Of a stretch of DNA of 64,000 nt, positions 56,501 to 64,000 are shown piece by piece. The notes beneath the pieces were generated by a model. That model was not told where the DNA came from. It worked only from the letters and a program-made list of their open reading frames with translations, and searched no databases. Made by a program: the position numbers and the translations under genes. The stretch is from contig JBAIAC010000033.1 of assembly GCA_037349315.1 (NCBI GenBank), positions 25,128,001 through 25,192,000 on the forward strand, written 5' to 3'. Within the stretch, counting starts at the first letter, position 1. Each line of letters starts with the position of its first letter. Origin of the DNA: Chelydra serpentina (Eukaryota > Chordata > Testudines > Chelydridae).

Positions 56501-57350
56501 CTCCGCTCCTGGATACACGCCTTCAGACTTCCCAACTTGGGATGACCCTGGGGATCAAGCCCCTCTTGGGGCCGCCTTCCCCTCTCACCTGCCATATCTC
56601 TCTTCCGCCAGCCTCGCTGGGGCAGCTATAGGCCTTGGCCACAAGGCGAAGTAGCAATAGAAGACAATAAACCCTAACTCACTCTGAGCCCTGTTCTCCA
56701 TTCCTTATGACAGAGCTCCCTGGCTTCAGCGTGGATGTGTGAGGAAGGAACGATCAGGCCCTTCAAAGCAATGGGTATGGCTGCTTGCATCTTCCTAGCC
56801 TATGCCTGGGAGGAGTGGTCTGGAGATGAGATGCCGCCTGGCTGCAGGCTAAGTGTGAGTGCATGCATGTGGAGTTTGGTGGTATGCTTGAGGCATGTGA
56901 ACAGTCGCCTTCGGGCCAGAAGGTGCCCAAGGGATGTGCGGACATTCTGCTGTACCCAGGCTGGCCTGCAGGTAGCTCGTCCCCAGTGGGTTTCTCACCA
57001 GTAAGAAAACCGGAATGACGAGCGAGGGAAAAGGGAGAACCCGGTCTGGAATGGAACAAATCTAATCAAGTGAGAGGTGGGAGGAGGTGACCCGGCCATC
57101 TCCAGAGACACCTGTCTGCCAGCCCTGGTCAGATGTGATTTGGAGTGTTAATAGGAGTAGCTGGCGGAGTACTGCATCCCCTCCGAGCAACTCTCACAGT
57201 CTTGGAGCTAGTCATTTGATAGCTCCTGGGTGGTCAAAGGTGTAAGCCGGAGCAATGCTGGGATTAGATGTACCTGCTGCCCTTGGAGAGCAGACGGGCA
57301 GATGCAGCTTTTTACCCCTCCCCCATCTCGGGATTGAGCTCTTGCTAATC
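53540..57350. other. DET1 downstream region, nothing recognised
   Basis: No second gene was seen. In mammals MRPS11 lies beyond the DET1 3' end, converging on it. I searched for its conserved C-terminal motifs on the minus strand by eye and did not find them, so it is probably beyond this window. Confidence 0.4.
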
Positions 57351-57353
57351 ACT

Positions 57354-57367
57354 GTAACCATGACAAC
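57354..57367. promoter_or_regulatory. RFX X-box
   Basis: GTAACCATGACAAC is a full two-half X-box (GTAACC and GACAAC arms, complement GTTGTCATGGTTAC). A further half-site CATGGCAAC lies 40 bp away near 57400. No promoter or exon was identified beside it. Confidence 0.5.
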
Positions 57368-57369
57368 CA

Positions 57370-60300
57370 GGAGAGACAGGCCGCAAAAGCAGCTATCAAC
57401 ATGGCAACGTCCTCGGCACGGGGCAACAGAACCCCAGTTAAAACAGCTGCTGGGAGAGGAAAGAGCAGCCAGCAAACAGCCTGGGCTTTCCTGCTCCCGG
57501 GGGGGAGGATGCGCTGCTCTGCATGTGGCTGAGGTCATTGCCCACCCTTCGGCCCAGTGTCTGGGCAAGGCCCCTGTCCTCGTTAAGCCTCCCCAGGGTG
57601 GGATGCAGCAGCCGGAGCCAGAGGACAGCAGGCTCGAACGAACTCTGAGCAGCCTGCGCCAGGACATCTGAGAATGTGTCCAGGGCTGGCTAGCGCCAAC
57701 CTTCTCCCAACCCCAGAGCAGGCTCTTACGACAACTCCGTTCGCAATGGCCAAAGAACCGCTGCTGGAACTATGCTCATGCCACTGCTTCCTACGAGGGG
57801 GGTTAGTAGCTAGTGTCACCTGCAGGGGAGGCCCCATGCTCACGCTCTTGGTCCCTCGTTCTCATTTTCTTTCCTACCCTGAGGGAAAGTTTTCAGTGCT
57901 GCTTATTCCATTTTCTAGCTGAGTCCAGCGTCCAATCAGGTTAGACGTGCTGACATGGGGAGAGAGCGAGTTGGGCACTGTCCCCCTCCCAGCCAGTGTG
58001 TGCAGAGCCCTGATAAAAGTAAAGGCCAGGCATGGGAATTCATTCCATTTTTTGGCTAAAATGTGCATATTGGGAGGGAGAAGGAAAGGCTGCCAAACAG
58101 CTCTGCTTTCCAACCCCTCATCTAGTGCGTTGTCGCTCTCCGCTCATCGTGTGCTGATTAAGGGAAAGGTGAGACTGACCTGAAGGACTGAACGTACTTT
58201 TAAAGCTAGCTCTAGCCTAGGGCCAAGAGACTATTTTCTCTTAAAGCTGCAATTCTATGTACCCACACTGACGGCTGTGAATCTCTTGTAGCCCTCCCCG
58301 CTCTTCCCACCTTGAATGACCATCATGTGGGAGAATAAAATCCCTATTCTGCCTGCACCTGCTTCTTCCAAAATAGGTTTTACGTTAAAGAGGAGTCTAT
58401 ATGAGGGCCTGGCTGGCTCAGAAGCAGGGTGCTGGAAGCGTTTATTTTCTACACGGCCCATTTGAACCCAGCTGTGCTTACCCCTACCCTCCAGCGGTCA
58501 TTCATGGACATCTGAGGAATGAGCTGGGCGTGACAATGTTCGGAGGCACCCAGATCACACCAAACACCAGCACACCGGGTGGCAATCTCAGCAGAGGGCA
58601 AAGATGGCCTGGCTGCTGCTGGCCAGGCCCATTGGGAAGGGAGCTTTCTTTGCAGCTGGCCACGGTTCTGTGGGCAAATGGAGGACGTCAGCGTGGCTCT
58701 CATTGTTGGCACTAAACAAACTCTTTACCAACATGCACAATGACGAAGCATTTTGGTGCCTGTTGGGTGCTCCAATGACTGTTGGAGGGCGGGGTAGGGA
58801 GAGAAGCTGCACCTGTTATTTCCCCCTCCCTCCCTGGACTACGGAGAAATGCATTGGGGGCTGGCACTGGAGGTTAGTCTGTTGTTTTCTAGACTTTCTT
58901 GGGCAGTGTGAGATCCTGACTGCTCAGTAAATCAGTCATCCGCTTCTGTCATGGACCCTGCAGGAGTAAATGAAGGCCAGAGTCCAGGTCTGTGCAATGG
59001 GTGGCATGAGGGCGATTCCCAACAATTACTGGAGAAAGTTGCTCACCTCAAGGCAGGAATGAGAAGAGATTAGAATCATCTTTCAACACTTCAGCCTGGG
59101 ACCTGCCAGAGGGACTGATGAGGTGGGGTGCGAACGTGGCTCTCACTCGGCTGTTTTTCTTAGGCGACACTGAGTCCAGTCTGCCGTGGGAAATGCAGCC
59201 TGTTCTCGGACATGGTCGTTAGTGGAGGAAACAAGGACGTGTGATGAAAATGGGCCCGTAGTGAAGCTGTTATCCAAATAGTTTAGGACAAATGTAGGAC
59301 AGGAACCCAGGCCATTCCTGTTTTTCACTTTGGCTTTGCCAATCCGAATCCTAACAGGTGAGAGAGGGCAAGTCCTGCGCTTGCTCTGATTTTGCCTCGC
59401 TCTAAAGTAGGGATCTGTGCATAGCAGCCCAACTCAGCAGCATCTTTGGGGGAACTCACTGATGGACTGCTGCTCCTGCCGTCTCTCATGCTGACCAAGA
59501 ATCCATCTCTATAACGACAAGCAAAGGCGGACAGAGCCTCATGGACATACCCTTGGAGCTTGCCCGTGGCCAGACCCATGGGGCATTTCAGAACCAGAGC
59601 GGGAGGGAAAGTTTTTTTGAGGGGTGTCGTTTCCACATAGAGAAATTAAAATGTACTAAAGAGGAGCAAGTAGGGAGTCAATTCCCAATGGGATTGTCAG
59701 GCCAGTATTAAAGGTGGCTAAGTGAATACTCCCCATGGACTCTTCATGTTAACGGCAGGGGTGCATGGAAACTCCCAGCTGCTTTTTGGGGTATGAGGAG
59801 GGATGAGAGTTGGGAGAGCAGGGTTCTTCCCTGCTAGGGAAGGGGAGTGAATCGTTTGAATGGCCGTAAGTCCTTAGGGTCCCTGCTCGTACAGCCAGAC
59901 ACTCTTGGTAACACTGACGACTCTAGACGGTGAGCTGGAGGCTCAGCATGGGAGAAGATTTGGATAGTTACAGCAGAATATAACCACCCAGTTTCTGTAC
60001 TTTGATCCAAGACTTCTCTCTTCTTGAGCTGCTCCTGTTTCGTTCCCTTCATCTTTGCTTAGCATTCAGTCCCCTGCCCCATGAGTTTGCTCTGGCTACT
60101 TCCTCTCGAACAGTAGCTCTAAACTGACTACCTTACCTACTCCCTGGATCAGCCTCACTTGGCCTGGGCCTAGGGGAAGAGTTATTGGGGCTTTCCAGCT
60201 GGTGCAAGATTTCAGTTCAGATAGCATGAGCACATGCAGACTCAGCAGATGTGGGGCCCAGTGAGGGAAGGATCATGAGCATCTGAGAAACAAAAGGTGA

Positions 60301-61602
60301 GGGGGGTGGGTCAGAGGGACAGGAGAGCTTTGCACTGCTTTTACAGGAGGGCTGAGAACACAATGCTTCCTCCTACACTGGTGCTCAGTTTTCTCACCAG
60401 CTGCTGTTTAGCTGCCCAGCGGGAGCTTGATCAGCAAAAGAAAAATGAAAATAGCCATGGTCTGCCTACTTCTCTTGGAACCCCCTCCTCAAGCGAAATG
60501 TGCTGACAACCCCCACCATTATCTCAGGAACTTTGATGCTATTAGCTAGCTGAAAAGCAAAACCTCCAAGCACTCACTGCTGTTGAGTGCCAATTAATGC
60601 CTGAGCCTCTTCCTGGGGAATGGAGAGCATTATGAAAGCAAGAAAACAATCTGAAGATCCTTGACCTAATTTGGCCTGAGAGGTTGCATGCTAAGAACCT
60701 GGCGAGGTAACTAGGAAAGGAAGAGAGATGTCCAAGGTAAAGAGACTTGAGCTGGGTTGATATCAATGATTTGTTTGCAGACGGCAAAATATTTATGCTA
60801 AAGTGCACAGGAAGGGCAGAATCCATGACCTCATTTGGATCCCCTCCACCCTTAGGGGAGTTCATAAGGATTCTTAGTTAGGAATGTCCAATCATGGAGT
60901 TAATTTGATTTACCCCCTATAACTGAGCATGATTTTGGCCCACTACCACTTTGCAAATGTAAAGGAGTGTAATTCCGCAGCAGTGCTCCTGAGGATGATT
61001 TCTGGTTACAAACATTCTCCCTTGAGGCAGTGTGGGAAAACTAAGCAAAAGCTCTTCCACATGCAGACATTGGGCTGAAGTAAACCACCCCTGCTCCTGC
61101 AGTTTATTGGCAATGGAAGCTCTTCTCCTCTTCACTTGCTCTTGGTGTCAGGTATTAAAGGACATCAGCATCATTTGATTAATGGTTCAATTGCAACATG
61201 CAAAAGAATTGGGCACCTGACTTGTCACCAACAACCATTTACAGCTAAACTACAAAGGAAATAGTGAATCACTGGTTCAGCAAACAAGGATGACTATTTC
61301 TCCAGGGTGGGAACTGCTTGGCGCAGGGGCTAGGAAGGGGGTTCCCCCATGTACAACAGTGCACTGTGAGGGAAGAGTTTTGGTAGCTTTTGTTCAAAGC
61401 ACCAAGCATAGATGCACAAGGGAGACTTCGGCACCTAGGTCCAACCTAAAATCCCGCTAGTGAGCATGCAGAAAGCTGTCTCATACTTGACATTGCCGAG
61501 CTGCTTCATATCAGGCTCACACCTGAGCCCAAGTGGGATTGACAAACTAGCCATTTCCCTGTTCCGCTCTACACCAAAAAGGTGATGGTGCCCCTTTTTG
61601 TT
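57370..61602. other. Intergenic, nothing recognised
   Basis: No gene or known repeat was recognised. The block at about 57440-57670 is somewhat GC-rich with open frames of 138 and 151 codons on opposite strands that have no family resemblance. Confidence 0.4.
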
Positions 61603-61741
61603 CTATAACCCAGGGGTTAGGGCACTCACCTGCTTATGTGGGAGGCCCAGGTTCAAATCCCCATTCTGCCTGATTCAGAAGCAGGGCCTTGAACTCATGT
61701 TTCCCACCTCCAAGCACAATGCCCTTGCCACTGGGCTATAG
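61603..61741. repeat. Inverted tRNA-like pair
   Basis: The left end CTATAACCCAG and right end CTGGGCTATAG are inverted repeats. The plus strand has a B-box-like GGTTCAAATCC (61650-61660). The minus strand has an A-box-like TAGCCCAGTGG and a B-box-like GAGTTCAAGGC. It thus holds two tRNA-like halves tail to tail in 139 bp, a layout I remember from turtle repeats. Confidence 0.6.
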
Positions 61742-61794
61742 CAAGGGGGTAGGGAGCAGGAATGCCACAATCATCACTTTTTTTTTTTTGCAAG

Positions 61795-62010
61795 AAAGTA
61801 CTGCCCTGGTTTAGGCACCAACTCCAGTAAAATGAGCTGAGAATCCTGAGTGGAGGAAGGGGTATGTCTCTGGCCCAGAAAGATAGGTACCTAACTCCCT
61901 TTGAGAGTAGGATTTAGGCACCCAACTCAGACTTATGAATTCCACTAGAGAGCAGGGCAGCTAAAAGTTGGGCATGGCCACTGCACTGCCTAAATCCCCC
62001 TTGTTAATAT
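61795..62010. repeat. MITE-like repeat fragment
   Basis: TAGGCACC, TAGGTACCTAACTCC and TAGGCACCCAACTC recur through the stretch, typical of a common turtle repeat with the TAGGNRCC(T)AACTC motif. Borders are not defined. Confidence 0.35.
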
Positions 62011-64000
62011 AGTCCCAGCTATTGGCCCCTACTAGCCCCAGGATAACAGATTAGCAGGACTAATCCCCTGAGGCCGTATGGCAAAGTCTACATTCAATAA
62101 GTTAAACTCATATTCATTAGCAGGGTATCCATAAACAAGTAACCTATTTTGCATTTTGATCCCCCACTATAGAGAATTTGGATATGTTCTAGTTTAAAAG
62201 AAAGGGTAAAAAAATAGCCCAGGTTTGTGCCATGATAGGAAAGAAGAGCGGAGCTTTGCCCTCAGTAACAGACGAAACAGCTTGTGTTCAAAAAGGCCTG
62301 CCTGAGCAGCCTTGAGTCATGAAGTGGAAGCTACAATGGTAGGCAGAAAGTTATCAAAGCAAGGAAGCGAGACGCCTACTTGTGCCAAGTGAGCACCAGG
62401 GCAAACAGAAAACTCCTGAGAGGAGAGAAGTCAAACAGGGGCTAAAGAGGCTGACCAGTACAAAAGTGCTAGGACCAAATGGTGCTGCGCATGGAGGAGG
62501 AGCAGCTAAGCAAGCCAGCATGGCACTATACATCACCCAAGCACCCGGGAAAGCAATTAAAACTCGTAAATCCTGGTGGCTGACTCAAATCGGGTTTTAA
62601 TTAACAGTTGAAATGGAATTGTAAAGAAATCCTGTAATTAAGTGCTGTTGGGGTCCATTCGTACCCAACAAAGAGCACAACTGAGCACACCGCACTGAAA
62701 GAGCTGCAGCAGACTTTCATCGGCAGCACAGTGTTTGAAGGTAACCCTCCCACAGAAGGGGAGGAAGAGTCCAGTTTGGATGCAGTTATGCTCTTCCCCA
62801 AGGCTAAAAGCTGCAACACGGGCCTAAGCTTTGCAGAACAAAGAGGGTTAAAGCGGCAGCAGAGTCAAGGCTCCCCTGCTCTTCCACTCACGCTTTATGA
62901 GCGATTGGCCTGGGCTCAGACTGTCCGTTTTTCAGCAGTGAAGTCAAAGAGAGAAAGAAGGTGGATGTGGTGGATTTGAATTCACAAACAAGCTCTGTAG
63001 TGGATGCATTGGGTTTGCAAGCCCACAAAGATTATGCTGAGCTGGGGAATTGGAAGAGAAGCAAACATGTCAAGATGTTCTATATGGCCAGCTAATGAAC
63101 AGATGGAAAGGTAATGCCAGCTACTTCTGGCCAGGTACACAGGGATCCTAAGAGAGAGCTAGGCAAACATCAATATTGGATAGGAAAAGAGAGAGATGGG
63201 CAATGGGGCGAGAGAACAGGGGAGAAGAGATGAGAAACATCTTTACTGCACATACAGTGCAAAGAGTTTGTTGCATTCATGTGTCTTTCACAAATGCTGA
63301 GGAATCAACAGTGTTAAAAGACCCCCGTCTTCATAATTACTAGAGTGGGGAAGGCCAAGATTTACTCTAGATTTGGCCTGGACCTACAGAGGGTATATGT
63401 GATGAGCATATGACTCAAAAATAAGACCTCCCCCCAGCACTTATTTTTCACTCCCTTCTACCATTTACATTTAGAAGCACTTCTTGCTGCCCCAGTGGTG
63501 CTCACAGTAGCATTGGATTGAGAAGCACATAAGCTACTTGTATCAAGTGACTATTTAGTTTGCTCCAGAATACATATATTATCTTCATCAAAGCTTGCGT
63601 CCGTTCATCAATGCTCAGACATGCACCTGTGTTAGGTAAATATCAGCTTGTCCTACTCACCACTCACTGCCCGGGTAGAGCGGAGCTGGTTGGAACTCCA
63701 AAGCTGTCAGAGACCAAGAAAAGAAATGCACCAACACCAGTAACTTTGATCAAAGGGCACACAACCCCCTTCGCAGCTAGCCGCTGTGGAGGAGTGTAGC
63801 AACTTTTATTAGCAAAAAGCATCTGCATTTATAGGTTGAAGACAGACAAAGAGAGCACTACTACCTTTTCTCAGGTTAACCTGTTCAAAGTGGTTTCCCT
63901 AGTTACTCAATTTAAGCAGGGGGACAGAAAAGCCAATGCAAGAATATTTGTGTAAGATAAACAGATTTTGAGCAAGGCCAGAAGATTTTATTGCTAAGAG
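62011..64000. other. Intergenic, nothing recognised
   Basis: No gene, RNA or repeat family was recognised up to the window end. Confidence 0.4.

Noticed and set aside
57212..57671. Opposed open frames of 151 and 138 codons
   Set aside because: They overlap on opposite strands in GC-rich DNA, with no domain, no splice logic and no codon pattern that favours one.
50235..64000. MRPS11 or another gene downstream of DET1
   Set aside because: No conserved ribosomal-protein motifs or convincing exon series were seen. Short frames here have no family resemblance.

Overview
This is vertebrate nuclear DNA, almost certainly from a turtle and probably a hidden-neck (cryptodiran) turtle. The evidence is the interspersed-repeat set. 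There are tortoise-type Pol III SINE tails (Cry-I-like), CR1 LINE 3' ends of the reptile/bird type, a tRNA-derived SINE common in turtles, many short hAT and PIF/Harbinger elements with intact target-site duplications (TSDs), and old MIR copies. All identifications were made by eye from sequence and memory of these families; no database was searched.

The one protein-coding gene I can support is DET1 (de-etiolated homolog 1), on the + strand. It has a non-coding first exon in a CpG-rich promoter (exon 1 ends at 34668) and four coding exons: 35034-36130 (CDS from 35048), 43525-43715, 45694-45885 and 50045-50234 (to the stop codon). All joins have GT-AG borders and the frames close exactly, giving 551 codons plus stop. 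DET1 is the substrate-side adaptor that works with COP1, DDB1, DDA1 and CUL4 in a ubiquitin ligase.

Region by region: 1-8 kb is non-coding with a fold-back SINE, a minus-strand solo LTR, a Harbinger MITE and a MIR. 8.5-11.2 kb is a CpG-rich block that looks like a promoter firing leftward (X-box, CRE, TATA-like box and splice donor in the right order on the minus strand), next to an AT-rich non-repetitive stretch that looks like a conserved enhancer. 11.2-34 kb is intergenic and full of transposons, including a hAT nested in a hAT and an LTR-like element broken by a CR1 and two hATs. 34.4-50.2 kb is DET1; its introns carry a large inverted-repeat element, a dead CR1 LINE and a second fold-back SINE. 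50.2-64 kb is the DET1 3' UTR and downstream DNA, with MIRs, an RFX X-box and an inverted tRNA-like repeat, but no second gene that I can recognise.

I did not find a novel multi-gene system. The most useful leads are the leftward CpG promoter 24 kb upstream of DET1, the two SINEs with the same inverted-duplication layout, the uORFs that precede the DET1 start (one overlapping it as TGATG), and a set of hAT insertions whose TSDs allow their order to be worked out.
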